Of a DNA stretch of 45,304 nucleotides, positions 30,043 to 38,559 are shown piece after piece. The DNA is taken from the NCBI GenBank assembly GCA_902479095.1, contig CABSNL010000011.1:1-45304 (forward strand), given 5' to 3'. Within the stretch, counting starts at the first letter, position 1. Each line of letters begins with the position of its first letter. This DNA comes from an uncultured Collinsella sp. Its GTDB lineage: Bacteria; Actinomycetota; Coriobacteriia; Coriobacteriales; Coriobacteriaceae. The notes beneath the pieces are model-generated. The model was not told the DNA's origin. It did not search any database and saw only the letters and a program-made list of their open reading frames with translations. A program made the position numbers and the translations under genes.

Positions 30043-32274
30043 CTAGAAGTTGGCGTCGTTGAGTTGTTCACTCTCGAGGCCGTCGAGCTGTTGCTGTTCG
30101 GGCGTATCGGCGACGCTCTCGAGCAGCTCGGTGGGATCGATGTTCATGTCCCTACCGGCCTCGTTGCCGTTGACCAAGTCGTCCGAGAAGATGTCGACTT
30201 CCATTTCCTCGGCCTCTTCGATCTGAACCTCGAGCGGCACCTGGGTGCGCACGAGCTTAACGGCCGGGCGCATGCGGGCAAACAGCGGCACGTACTCGAT
30301 GATGATGGCCGAGTTCTCAAGACCGTACCAGCGTGCCGGGCTTCCGCAGGCGCGACGGACGGCGTACTTGATGGCCATCACGCGGTGGTCGTTGCGGTTG
30401 ATGTCTGTTTCGGGGGCAAGCATCTTGCGCAGCATGCAAAAGCGGAAGTCACCCACGTTGCCGCGCGTCTCGTAGATAGAGTAGGTGTGATGTTGCGGCG
30501 GCAGCTCGCCCGATGCCATCAAGTCGCCGACGATCTGACGCAGATAGGCGTTGACGCGCTGGTTGACCTTAAAGCCCAGGTCCAGGCGAACGCGAAAGAG
30601 GAAGTCCGTGCCGAAGGTCTCGACGGAATACTCGTGCGTATAGGGTTCGTCGGTAACGTGTACGTTGATGAACCAATATGCCTTGGCGCGCTTGGGGTGC
30701 TTGTCCAGGATGGAATAGAGCACGTCGCGGTCGAGTGTGAGCGGGTCGGGGCTGTTGGTGAGGAACACCAGGTTGTCGGCGAGCACGGGGTAGGTCTCGT
30801 CATTGCGCAGGCGGTTGAGCTGGTCGATGTACTTGGAGACGGGCAGCAGGATCGTCTGCGTGCGCTCGATGGCGGTGCCACGACGCCACACATACATAAG
30901 GCCGAACAGCAGTGCGGCCAGGAAGATCATGACGTAGCCGCCGTCAAAGAACATGGTGAGGCACGAGGCGAAGAAGCACAGCTCAATGGCACCGAAGAGC
31001 AGGGCGAAGACGCAGGCACCCAGCTTGTGCTTGAGGATGCCGGCGATATAGCTCGTCAAAAGCGTGGTGGTCATAAGCATGGTCACGGTAATGGCGAGGC
31101 CGTAGGCGCTCTCCATGCGCTCGGAGTTTTGGAACAGCAGCACGATGAAGATGCAGCCGACCCACATGATGTTATTGACGAGCGGAATATAGAGCTGGCC
31201 CTTGGTGTCGCTGGGGTAGTGGATGCGCAGATGCGGCATAAGGTTGAGACGCGTTGCCTCGGATACCAGCGAGAACGAGCCGGTGATGAGCGCCTGCGAG
31301 GCAATGATGGCCGCCACGGCCGAAAGCACGATGGCAAAGGGGCGCAGGGGCTCGGGAAGCATCATATAGAACGGGTTGACGATATCCATTGCGAGCATCT
31401 GGGGATTGGAGTTGTTGGCGAGCAGCCAAGCTCCCTGGCCCAGATAGTTAAGGATGAGGGCCGCCTTAACAAACGGCCAGGATGCATAGATGTTTGCCTT
31501 GCCCACGTGGCCCATGTCCGAATAGAGCGCCTCGGCGCCGGTCGTCGACAGGAAGACGAAGCCGAGCACCATGATGCCCGAGTGGTTGATGGGCGAGAAC
31601 AGGAACATGATGCCACGGATGGGGTTGAGCGCGCGTAGGATGGACAGGTTGCCGAGCATGTTGAACAGGCCGGCGCCAGCCAAGAACAGGAACCACAGCG
31701 TCATAAGCGGGCCGAACAGCTTGCCGATTGACGAGGTGCCGGCGCGCTGCATGGCAAATAGACCGCAGATAATGATGATGGTGATGATGATCACATTGGT
31801 CTGACCGTCACCCAATAGCGCGTGGCCCCACTCGATGGTACGCAGGCCCTCAATGGCTGTGGTGACCGTGACCGCGGGGGTGAGGATGCCGTCGGCGAGC
31901 AGCGCCGCGCCGCCGATCATGGCGGGGAGAATCAACCACGGTGCCACCTTGCGCACAAGACTGAACAGAGCGAAGATGCCGCCTTCGTTGTGGTTGTCGG
32001 CCTTCATGGCGATTACCACGTACTTGACCGTGGTCACGAGCGTCATGGTCCAGATGACGAGCGAAAGCGCGCCCAGGATCATGTCCTCGCTGACGGTGCC
32101 GATGCCGCCGTTGTTGGCGACGATTGATTTCATGGTGTACATGGGGCTCGTGCCGATGTCGCCATAGACGACGCCGAGCGTTACGAGCAGCATGCCAGCG
32201 GAGAGGGGGATGGCTCCGTGCCCGCCTTGCCCGCGCTGGTCTTGGAGGTTTGCCTCCAGTTTGTTGTGTGCCAC
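30043..32274 (-). CDS. kup: Kup-type potassium transporter
   Basis: This is a 743-residue KUP/HAK transporter for low-affinity K+ uptake, probably with H+. About 12 membrane segments occupy residues 25-450. Signature sequences are VTLGVVYGDIGTSPMYT, NEGGIFALFSLVR, ADGILTPAVTVTTAIEGL, FLSTTGAEALYSDMGHVGK and YASWPFVKAALILNYLGQGAW. A cytoplasmic domain of about 250 residues follows, with an acidic tail (EEAEEMEVDIFSDD). I prefer GTG 32274, which has AAGGGAG 5-6 nt before it, to ATG 32292, which has no ribosome site and lies next to a palindrome that could bind a regulator. Convergent with the lipoprotein gene's upstream region. Confidence 0.93.
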   Translation of the reverse strand: MAHNKLEANLQDQRGQGGHGAIPLSAGMLLVTLGVVYGDIGTSPMYTMKSIVANNGGIGTVSEDMILGALSLVIWTMTLVTTVKYVVIAMKADNHNEGGIFALFSLVRKVAPWLILPAMIGGAALLADGILTPAVTVTTAIEGLRTIEWGHALLGDGQTNVIIITIIIICGLFAMQRAGTSSIGKLFGPLMTLWFLFLAGAGLFNMLGNLSILRALNPIRGIMFLFSPINHSGIMVLGFVFLSTTGAEALYSDMGHVGKANIYASWPFVKAALILNYLGQGAWLLANNSNPQMLAMDIVNPFYMMLPEPLRPFAIVLSAVAAIIASQALITGSFSLVSEATRLNLMPHLRIHYPSDTKGQLYIPLVNNIMWVGCIFIVLLFQNSERMESAYGLAITVTMLMTTTLLTSYIAGILKHKLGACVFALLFGAIELCFFASCLTMFFDGGYVMIFLAALLFGLMYVWRRGTAIERTQTILLPVSKYIDQLNRLRNDETYPVLADNLVFLTNSPDPLTLDRDVLYSILDKHPKRAKAYWFINVHVTDEPYTHEYSVETFGTDFLFRVRLDLGFKVNQRVNAYLRQIVGDLMASGELPPQHHTYSIYETRGNVGDFRFCMLRKMLAPETDINRNDHRVMAIKYAVRRACGSPARWYGLENSAIIIEYVPLFARMRPAVKLVRTQVPLEVQIEEAEEMEVDIFSDDLVNGNEAGRDMNIDPTELLESVADTPEQQQLDGLESEQLNDANF

Positions 32275-32296
32275 GAGGACTCCCTTAGACATCCGG

Positions 32297-32317
32297 TTAT
32301 CTGTCTAGGACAGATAA
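32297..32317. promoter_or_regulatory. 21-bp palindrome upstream of kup
   Basis: TTATCTGTC (32297-32305) and GACAGATAA (32309-32317) are exact arms with a TAG spacer, 23 nt before the GTG start. This is a good size for a repressor operator, or a leader hairpin, in a K+ uptake gene. The regulator is unknown. Confidence 0.55.
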
Positions 32318-32374
32318 TCTTTATGCCGTCTTTATACATACAAGAGCAGTTTGGCACATCAGGTTATTTTAGAC

Positions 32375-32398
32375 AATAATCCCCAGCTGGGGATTATT
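32375..32398. terminator. 24-bp perfect palindrome after the DMT gene
   Basis: Each half is AATAATCCCCAG or its complement (32375-32386 and 32387-32398). It lies between the DMT stop (minus) and the kup promoter, so it probably ends the DMT transcript. Confidence 0.65.
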
Positions 32399-32432
32399 TA
32401 TGTACGTAGGTAGCATTTCAAAACAGGGGCTT

Positions 32433-33344
32433 TTAAGCACGTGCTGTCTGGGCTATGCCAGCCTTGGCGCTTGCGCGTTTGCCGGCGAGTTCGCAAAAAA
32501 TCGCGCCGCCGATGATAAGCGCGGCACCCATCAGACGGACCGGTGTTATGGCTTCGCCCAAAAGGACGGCGGAGAACACGACCGCCGAAAGCGGCTCGAG
32601 GTAGCCGACAACGGCGACGGTCTGCACAGGCAGTTTGGCGACGGCGCTAAAGTAGAGCAGGCAACCGATGCCGGTGTTGACGACGCCGAGCATGACGACG
32701 GCGCGCCAATCGATGCCTGCGGCGACGCCGGCGGACAGGAATGAGGGTGCACCCTGCGTGATGAGCGTGAGGACCAGCGCGGTCACAAAGGCGGCGCTCA
32801 CCTGGAGCGTGGAGTTCTCGAGGCCTTCGATGTGTGGCGCGCCCTTGCTAGCGATGACCATCAGCGCATAGCAAAATGCCGAGGCGATACCGCAGACGAT
32901 ACCCGCAATGGGCATATTGCCGCCTAGACCTTGCGCTGCAATGAGAAAAGCACCACAAGCAACGGCGACAAAGCCGGCGATTTTGCCGCCGGTCAGCTTT
33001 TCGCCAAAGATGAGCGGGGAGAGCGCCATGACAATGATGGGGCCGCAGTAGTACAGCAGCGAGGATACGCCGACGCCGATCGTCTGGTAGGCGCGGAACA
33101 GAAAAATCCAGCTGGCGCCTAGCGCGGCTCCCGAGAGGAGGAGGGCTGCGGCTTCGCGGGGGCGAGATGGCGCCTGCAACTTATGGCGTTGGGTGATGGC
33201 GAGAATGGTGACAAGCGAGAGTGCGCCCAAAAACGTGCGTAGTAGCACGATATCCGAGCTCGGCAGCGCGATGGCAGCGGCGATGATGCCGTTGGAGCCA
33301 AACAATAGCAATGCTGCTAAGTACGTAAACAACCCGTTGTTCAT
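32433..33344 (-). CDS. EamA/DMT-superfamily transporter
   Basis: This 303-residue protein has ten hydrophobic segments arranged as two EamA repeats (roughly residues 5-140 and 150-290). Typical sequences are LLLFGSNGIIA near the start, the short YYCGPIIVMALSPLIFGEKLT motif of repeat one, and the matching VGYLEPLSAVVFSAVLLGEAIT of repeat two. The family exports amino acids or other metabolites; the substrate is unknown. It is divergent from a LysR gene 118 bp away, a standard regulator-exporter pair, with a dyad in the gap. ATG 33344 has GAGGGG about 11 nt upstream. Confidence 0.88.
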   Translation of the reverse strand: MNNGLFTYLAALLLFGSNGIIAAAIALPSSDIVLLRTFLGALSLVTILAITQRHKLQAPSRPREAAALLLSGAALGASWIFLFRAYQTIGVGVSSLLYYCGPIIVMALSPLIFGEKLTGGKIAGFVAVACGAFLIAAQGLGGNMPIAGIVCGIASAFCYALMVIASKGAPHIEGLENSTLQVSAAFVTALVLTLITQGAPSFLSAGVAAGIDWRAVVMLGVVNTGIGCLLYFSAVAKLPVQTVAVVGYLEPLSAVVFSAVLLGEAITPVRLMGAALIIGGAIFCELAGKRASAKAGIAQTARA

Positions 33345-33374
33345 GCGCTGACATCCCCTCTATATCTGAGCATC

Positions 33375-33389
33375 TTCACTATGGGTGAA
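33375..33389. promoter_or_regulatory. LysR-type dyad between the DMT and LysR genes
   Basis: TTCAC (33375-33379), spacer TATGG, GTGAA (33385-33389). It lies in the shared divergent promoter, a likely site for the LysR protein encoded alongside. The arms are short, so this is tentative. Confidence 0.4.
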
Positions 33390-33462
33390 CTGGTTTTAGA
33401 AGAAAAGCGAATATAATGCATAGATAACATGACAAAAACTCATGCAAAGGTGGAGGGGTGCC

Positions 33463-34320
33463 GTGGAAACGAATATTCAAAAGATGCAGGTGCTGCTCGA
33501 GACCGTGCGCGCCGGCAGTTTTACGCGCGCCGCCGAGCGCCTGAGCTATTCGCAGTCGGGCGTGAGCCGCATGGTGGCCGATCTCGAGGCCGACTGGGGC
33601 TTTAAGGTGCTCGACCGCAGTCGCGAGGGCGTAGTACTTTCTGCCGATGGACGGCAAGTTATGCCTGCGGTTGAGGCGTTATGCGAGGAGTTTGGCCGCC
33701 TGCAGCGACGCGTGGATGAGATGCGCGGGCTCATGCGCGGCAAAATCTGCATCGGTACGTTTTCGAGCGTGGCGACCCACGTGCTGCCGCCGGTGATTGC
33801 GCGCTTTCGCGCCGATCATCCGGATGTCGATTACGAGCTGCTGATGGGTGATTACTCCGAGATTGAGCAATGGGTGGCGGAAGGCCGCTGCGACCTGGGC
33901 TTTATCCCGCGTGAGCCACGCGGTGCTGGCATGGCGTCGCGGCCGTTGGCGCAAGACGAGCTGATGGCCGTGGTGCCAGCAGATTCTTTGCTTGCCACGG
34001 CGGAGGTCGTCTCTCTTGCCGATTTAGCCAACGAGCAGTTTATTCTGCTGGAACGCGGCACCGATGATGAGATTACGCCGCTGTTCCGTCGGGCGGGACT
34101 GACGGTGTGCTCCAAGCTGTCGACCTGGGATGACTATGCGATTATGGCTATGGTCGAGGACGGTCTGGGCGTGAGCGTTCTTCCGGCACTTATCTTGCGT
34201 CGCTGTCAGTTCGATGTTGCCGTGCGTCCGCTCGAGGGACATCCTCATCGGCAGATCAACGCGATATATCGCACGGCCGATGTTTCGCTTGCCGCCGCCC
34301 GTTTTCTCGAATACCTCTAA
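33463..34320 (+). CDS. LysR-type regulator divergent from the DMT transporter
   Basis: This 285-residue LysR protein has its helix-turn-helix at residues 1-60 (QVLLETVRAGSFTRAAERLSYSQSGVSRMVADLEADWGF). An effector domain follows from about residue 85 (GKICIGTFSSVATHVLPPVIARF, and the later LGVSVLPALILRR). GTG 33463 is chosen because GGAGGG precedes it; a further in-frame ATG at 33442 lies before the ribosome site. It is divergent from the DMT gene, which it probably controls. Confidence 0.88.
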   Translation: METNIQKMQVLLETVRAGSFTRAAERLSYSQSGVSRMVADLEADWGFKVLDRSREGVVLSADGRQVMPAVEALCEEFGRLQRRVDEMRGLMRGKICIGTFSSVATHVLPPVIARFRADHPDVDYELLMGDYSEIEQWVAEGRCDLGFIPREPRGAGMASRPLAQDELMAVVPADSLLATAEVVSLADLANEQFILLERGTDDEITPLFRRAGLTVCSKLSTWDDYAIMAMVEDGLGVSVLPALILRRCQFDVAVRPLEGHPHRQINAIYRTADVSLAAARFLEYL

Positions 34321-34379
34321 ACGTGTGCACGCCATTGTTTGCTTTGGGCAGATCTCGGAGTCCGATACATTTTCTTATG

Positions 34380-34464
34380 AAATTGAACTTTCGAATGAAG
34401 TGCCGCGTTATACTGCTTGCTAAATTGAACCATGGTTCAATTCGTGTTCTATAAATTGAACTTT
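34380..34464. promoter_or_regulatory. Operator array of ATTGAAC sites around the fusion-gene promoter
   Basis: AAATTGAACTTT occurs at 34380-34391 and again at 34453-34464. Between them a 20-bp perfect palindrome (34423-34442, half AATTGAACCA) holds one direct and one inverted copy. Starts are 42 and 31 bp apart, close to four and three helical turns. A TATACT -10 element is at 34409-34414. The array flanks the promoter, so the HTH protein encoded next may repress itself. Confidence 0.65.
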
Positions 34465-34482
34465 GCCAGCAAGGAGGTTCTA

Positions 34483-36003
34483 GTGGCCCAAGAGACGTTT
34501 AGCGATCGCCTGCGACAGGCTATGTCCGATCGCGACGTTCGCCAGTCGGACGTGATCCGCGCATCGGAGATGCTCGGCAAAAAACTCGGCAAGAGTCAGA
34601 TGAGCCAATATGTGAGCGGCAAGACGATCCCGCGGCGCGATGTGGCTGAGCTGCTCGCCCGTATTTTGGAGGTCGATGTTACCTGGCTGCTTGCCGGCGA
34701 CGCCGATCAAGGCGAGGCATCATCACCCCGCAACGATTCCAAGCCCGAACCCCATCCCTCAGCTCAAATTGCAAGGAGCACCACCATGCGTACTTTTTCT
34801 AAATCCACCAAGCTCGATAACGTCCTGTATGACGTGCGCGGTCCCGTCGTCGACGAGGCCGCCCGTATGGAGGACGAGGGCGAGCGCATCCTCAAGCTCA
34901 ATATCGGTAACCCGGCGCCCTTCGGTTTCCGCACGCCCGATGAGGTCATCAAGGACATGCGCCAGCAGCTGCCCGACTGCGAAGGCTATTCCAATTCGCG
35001 CGGCCTGTTCTCCGCGCGCAAGGCGATCATGCAGTATTCGCAGATCAAGGGCCTGCCCAATGTTCAGATGGAGCATATCTACACGGGCAACGGCGTGTCC
35101 GAGCTCATTCAGCTTTCGATGAACGCGCTGCTCGACAATGGCGACGAGATTCTGATCCCCAGCCCCGACTATCCGCTCTGGACGGCGTGCGCAACCCTTG
35201 CTGGCGGTCATCCCGTACATTATCTGTGCGATGAGCAGGCGGATTGGTATCCCGACCTGGAGGATATGGAGTCCAAGATCACGAGCGCGACCAAAGCCCT
35301 CGTCATCATCAACCCCAACAACCCCACGGGTTCTGTCTATCCGCGCGAGGTGCTCGAGGGCATCGTCGAGATTGCACGCAGGCATCAGCTGATGATCTTT
35401 GCCGATGAGATCTACGACCGCCTGTGCATGGACGGCTACGAGCACGTCTCGATTGCCTCGCTCGCCCCCGATCTGCCCTGTGTCACCTTTAGCGGCCTTT
35501 CCAAGTCGCACATGATCGCGGGCTATCGCATTGGCTGGATGGTGCTTTCGGGCAACCAGCGTTGCATGAGCGACTTCATCATGGGCATCAACATGCTCTC
35601 CAACATGCGCCTGTGCTCCAACGTGCCGGCTCAGTCGATCGTCCAGACGGCGCTCGGCGGCCATCAGTCGGTCAACGACTACATCCGTCCCGGCGGTCGT
35701 GTCTACGAGCAGCGCAACTTTGTGTATGAGGCGCTCAACAAGATCGACGGCATCTCGGTGGTCAAGCCGCGCGCGGCGTTCTACATCTTCCCCAAGATGG
35801 ATGTTAAGAAGTTCAACATCACCGATGACGAGCAGTTTGCCCTCGACCTGCTGCACGAGAAGAAGATTCTGATCACGCGCGGCGGCGGCTTTAACTGGGC
35901 CGAGCCCGATCACTTCCGCATCGTGTACCTGCCGCGCATGGAAGTACTCAGAGAGTCCCTCGAAGACCTCGCCGACTTCTTTGACCATTACCGCCAGGCG
36001 TAA
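34483..36003 (+). CDS. HTH (XRE-type) domain fused to an AlaA-like aminotransferase
   Basis: This 506-residue fusion has two parts. Residues 1-75 form a helix-turn-helix of the XRE type (FSDRLRQAMSDRDVRQSDVIRASEML ... MSQYVSGKTIPRRDVAELLARIL). A Pro/Ser-rich linker follows, and from Met102 a complete class I PLP aminotransferase starts, close to alanine aminotransferases of the AlaA/YfbQ type. It shows NIGNPAPFGF, the substrate/PLP region GNGVSE, SPDYPLW, INPNNPTGSVY, FADEIYDRL and the PLP lysine in FSGLSKSH (Lys341). GTG 34483 follows AAGGAGG. A second strong site, AAGGAG then ATG 34786, would give the enzyme alone. A hairpin terminator follows. Confidence 0.9.
   Translation: MAQETFSDRLRQAMSDRDVRQSDVIRASEMLGKKLGKSQMSQYVSGKTIPRRDVAELLARILEVDVTWLLAGDADQGEASSPRNDSKPEPHPSAQIARSTTMRTFSKSTKLDNVLYDVRGPVVDEAARMEDEGERILKLNIGNPAPFGFRTPDEVIKDMRQQLPDCEGYSNSRGLFSARKAIMQYSQIKGLPNVQMEHIYTGNGVSELIQLSMNALLDNGDEILIPSPDYPLWTACATLAGGHPVHYLCDEQADWYPDLEDMESKITSATKALVIINPNNPTGSVYPREVLEGIVEIARRHQLMIFADEIYDRLCMDGYEHVSIASLAPDLPCVTFSGLSKSHMIAGYRIGWMVLSGNQRCMSDFIMGINMLSNMRLCSNVPAQSIVQTALGGHQSVNDYIRPGGRVYEQRNFVYEALNKIDGISVVKPRAAFYIFPKMDVKKFNITDDEQFALDLLHEKKILITRGGGFNWAEPDHFRIVYLPRMEVLRESLEDLADFFDHYRQA
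34773..34788 (+). promoter_or_regulatory. Internal ribosome site and start codon in the fusion gene
   Basis: AAGGAG (34773-34778) is spaced 7 nt from ATG (34786-34788), in frame, exactly where the aminotransferase domain begins. It would yield a 405-residue enzyme without the DNA-binding domain. Confidence 0.6.
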
Positions 36004-36024
36004 CGGCAAAGGTAGCCTGTAATG

Positions 36025-36065
36025 AAACGGTCGGCCCGCAACGGATGCGGGCCGACCGTTTTCTG
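36025..36065 (+). terminator. Intrinsic terminator after the fusion gene
   Basis: Arms AAACGGTCGGCCCGC (36025-36039) and GCGGGCCGACCGTTT (36047-36061) enclose AACGGAT. TTTCTG follows the right arm. Confidence 0.88.
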
Positions 36066-36131
36066 TCTAAGCCCGTGCTGTTAGCGCTTGTCTCGTTGAG
36101 CGGGCGAGGTTCGCGTGTGAGCGGTAAGTTC

Positions 36132-36148
36132 TATTCCAAAATGGAATA
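36132..36148. promoter_or_regulatory. LysR-type box upstream of the catabolic cluster
   Basis: TATTCCA (36132-36138), AAA, TGGAATA (36142-36148): a 17-bp dyad containing the T-N11-A pattern of LysR sites. It lies 20 bp before a -35 element. The LysR gene at 41434-42357 is the nearest candidate regulator. Confidence 0.55.
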
Positions 36149-36167
36149 CAGTGGGCTTAAGCTGGAA

Positions 36168-36197
36168 TTGATGTCCGGGTACCTGCTTTTCTAGAAT
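36168..36197 (+). promoter_or_regulatory. Sigma70-type promoter of the catabolic cluster
   Basis: TTGATG (36168-36173) and TAGAAT (36192-36197) are spaced by 18 bp, 33 nt before the amidohydrolase start and just below the dyad. Confidence 0.45.
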
Positions 36198-36229
36198 GTT
36201 TTCAACAAGATGAAAGGCGGTTCCAACCA

Positions 36230-37264
36230 ATGATTATCGATGCAAATTCCTACTGGTTCGACGAGCACATCTTTCATGACGAGACGCTCTGCGAACAGTT
36301 TTTGGCCGAGGTGCCCCGCGCTTACGACACCGAGGGCTATCTGACCGTAAGCCCCACGGGCAAGCGACAGATTGTGATCGAAAAGCCCGCTGGCTTTCCG
36401 GGCCTCAACTATATCGAGGGAGACTACACCCTTGAGAAGCGTCTGGCAGACATGGACGAGGCGGGGGTCGATAAAGCGATTCTCAAACTTCCCGGCTGCC
36501 ATGAGTGGATGTCACTCGAGATGTGCCGGCGCTTCAACGACGGTATGGCCGCTGACGCAAAAGCGTCGAACGGTCGCTTGATACCGCTTGTCGCCGTGCC
36601 TCCCTTTGGCACCGAGGCGAACCTCGAGGAGCTCGATCGCAGGCTCGACGAGGGTTTCGCGGGCGTGCAACTCTGCGCCCACTACGGCAGGCGCTATCTT
36701 GACGATCCGATCTTTTCGAGCTTTTTTGAGCGCCTGAACGAACGTAGCGTCACTGTTTACGTGCACCATGTGCCCGTGCCGGTCGAGAACACGTCGTTGC
36801 TCGCATACGACAACCTGCGTCGCTCCTACGGCCGTTGCGTCGACCAGACCACGGCAATCGGTCGTGAAATCTTCAGCGACTTCTTCGAGCGTTATCCCAA
36901 CGTCAAGATGGTCCACTCCATGCTCGGCGGCGCTTATTTTGCGTTTAAGGAGATGCTGCTGCCGCACGGCCCCAAGCGTCCAGATGCCTCGGGTCGCTTC
37001 CAGGCCGATACCGAGACGGTCTCCAAGCGTCTTGAGAACAACGTTTATTTCGACATGTCCCATGCTCAGCCCTGGGGCGAAACGCTTCTTGCCTGTGCGG
37101 TTAAAGTCCTTGGTGCAGACCATATTGTCTTTGGTACGAGTTATCCCGTTAAACGCGAGTGGCTAACAGAGGGTGTCGCCTGCGTCCGCGCCACAGATTT
37201 AAGTGATACGGACAAGGACCTTATGCTTGGCGGCACGGCACAGCGCCTGTACGGCATCGAGTGA
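36230..37264 (+). CDS. Amidohydrolase-2 (ACMSD-like) family protein with altered metal ligands
   Basis: This 344-residue TIM-barrel protein has the amidohydrolase-2 pattern: MIIDANSYWF at strand 1, ADMDEAGVDKAILKLP, AHYGRRYLDDPIF, VYVHHVPVP (His179-His180), KMVHSMLGGAYF (His229) and a C-terminal HIVFGTSYPVK. In active decarboxylase or hydrolase members strand 1 carries HxH or ExH, and the last strand carries GSDxP. Here these read DANSY (4-8) and GTSYP (302-306), so the first metal pair and the catalytic Asp are gone. It may use a different mechanism or bind, not cleave. It is first in the cluster; AAAGG precedes the ATG. Confidence 0.8.
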   Translation: MIIDANSYWFDEHIFHDETLCEQFLAEVPRAYDTEGYLTVSPTGKRQIVIEKPAGFPGLNYIEGDYTLEKRLADMDEAGVDKAILKLPGCHEWMSLEMCRRFNDGMAADAKASNGRLIPLVAVPPFGTEANLEELDRRLDEGFAGVQLCAHYGRRYLDDPIFSSFFERLNERSVTVYVHHVPVPVENTSLLAYDNLRRSYGRCVDQTTAIGREIFSDFFERYPNVKMVHSMLGGAYFAFKEMLLPHGPKRPDASGRFQADTETVSKRLENNVYFDMSHAQPWGETLLACAVKVLGADHIVFGTSYPVKREWLTEGVACVRATDLSDTDKDLMLGGTAQRLYGIE

Positions 37265-37290
37265 GCAACAGATAAAGGAGGGCGTTCGCC

Positions 37291-38559
37291 ATGGATAAGG
37301 GAGAGATGAAGGCCGGAGCCGCCCGGGTGGCCATTAACTTAGAGGACGTATTGCCGTTCGACGGTTTCGACGCACTCCGTCATGAAATCTTTGCCCGTGC
37401 CTTCGTGGTCGAAGGGATGGGGCGGCGCGCTTGCATCCTTTCACTTGAGGTTACCTCGATCGCTCCGGCCCTACTCGTCGATCTGCGTGAGGTTGTCAAG
37501 GATGTCTCCAATTGCGACGGCGCCTTTTCTTGGGTGGTCCCGACCCACACGTTTTCTGCGCCTCACGTGCGCACCCCCGGGCATCTGGCCGACACCGATG
37601 CCCGCGATCGAAATGAGCGCTATCGTGCCGCGCTCATCGCCGCGACACGCGCGGCCGTTGAGCAGGCGGTTGCGGGCATTCGCTCTGTCACGCTCGCCTC
37701 GGCGGAGGGCTACTGTCCTGTGAACGTTAACCGCGACATTGAGACGCCGGCCGGCTGGTGGCTGGGAGTAGACCCCAAGGGGTTTGCCGACCACGCGATG
37801 CCCATACTTGTCGCGAGGGATGCCGAGGGCGGGCTCGTTGCCATGCTTGCGACGGCTGATGTCCAGTCTTCCGTGCTCGACGGATCGCACGATTCTCAGG
37901 GGAAGCGCTTGGTGAGCGGGGACCTCTTTGGCTTTGCCGCCACGGCTCTCGAGCGCGAATTGGGCGGAGTCGTGTTGCTGCTGCCCGGTGCCGCGGGGGA
38001 TCAGAGTCCGGCGGAGCGCGCCGTGACCGTTGCGTTCGATTCGACCGGGGCGAAGCAAACGTTAGATGCTCACGAGAGTGGATATCGCATGCTGCATCGA
38101 CAGGGTCGCGCTATGAGCGATGCGTTGATTGAGGCCGTCCGTGCGGCGCGTGAGGACGATGCCATCGGCGTCGATGCTCGCACGGTCGACGTCCTTTTGC
38201 CCGCCCAGACGCGCGCCGACTTCTGCTCATTGGCCCCGCATCGAACTTATGAGTTTCATGCGGCAGGCGAACAGCGTACGAGGGTCTATTTACTTCGGCT
38301 GGGAAATGCCGAGTTCGTTGGTATCCAGCCCGAGGTTTCGAGCTCGTTTGGCGCCGCCGTGCGCGCCGCCCGATTCTGCCCCGTGCTCTTTGCCACGCTT
38401 GTCAACGGAGGGCAGAAGTATCTGCCGGCCCCCGATGCGTACGAGAAAATCACCTATGAGGCCATGAACTCCGGCTTTGCCGCCGGCTCCCATGAGCGCC
38501 TCCTCCAAACCATCCTTGCCGCTTTGAACGCGGCGCGACAAAAAGGAGAACTTGCATGA
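37291..38559 (+). CDS. Neutral-ceramidase-like hydrolase, copy A
   Basis: This 422-residue protein shows the N-terminal domain pattern of alkaline/neutral ceramidase-like proteins. It begins KAGAARVAI, has the histidine motif VPTHTFSAPH (83-92), where ceramidases have H-T-H-S-x-P, the segment GYCPVNVNRD, and the glycine-rich GAAGDQSP (233-240), which in ceramidases carries the catalytic Ser and metal site. Length is only about two-thirds of true ceramidases (~640), and the C-terminal Ig-like domain is missing. There is no signal peptide, so it acts inside the cell. Amide hydrolysis is likely; the substrate is unknown. AAAGGAGG precedes the ATG; the next gene overlaps it by 4 bases. Confidence 0.72.
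   Translation: MDKGEMKAGAARVAINLEDVLPFDGFDALRHEIFARAFVVEGMGRRACILSLEVTSIAPALLVDLREVVKDVSNCDGAFSWVVPTHTFSAPHVRTPGHLADTDARDRNERYRAALIAATRAAVEQAVAGIRSVTLASAEGYCPVNVNRDIETPAGWWLGVDPKGFADHAMPILVARDAEGGLVAMLATADVQSSVLDGSHDSQGKRLVSGDLFGFAATALERELGGVVLLLPGAAGDQSPAERAVTVAFDSTGAKQTLDAHESGYRMLHRQGRAMSDALIEAVRAAREDDAIGVDARTVDVLLPAQTRADFCSLAPHRTYEFHAAGEQRTRVYLLRLGNAEFVGIQPEVSSSFGAAVRAARFCPVLFATLVNGGQKYLPAPDAYEKITYEAMNSGFAAGSHERLLQTILAALNAARQKGELA

Noticed and set aside
30034..31638. 534-codon plus-strand frame over kup
   Set aside because: It is antisense to a full Kup protein and has no domain or start signal.
34759..36009. 416-codon minus-strand frame over the aminotransferase
   Set aside because: It is a shadow of a strongly conserved PLP enzyme on the plus strand.
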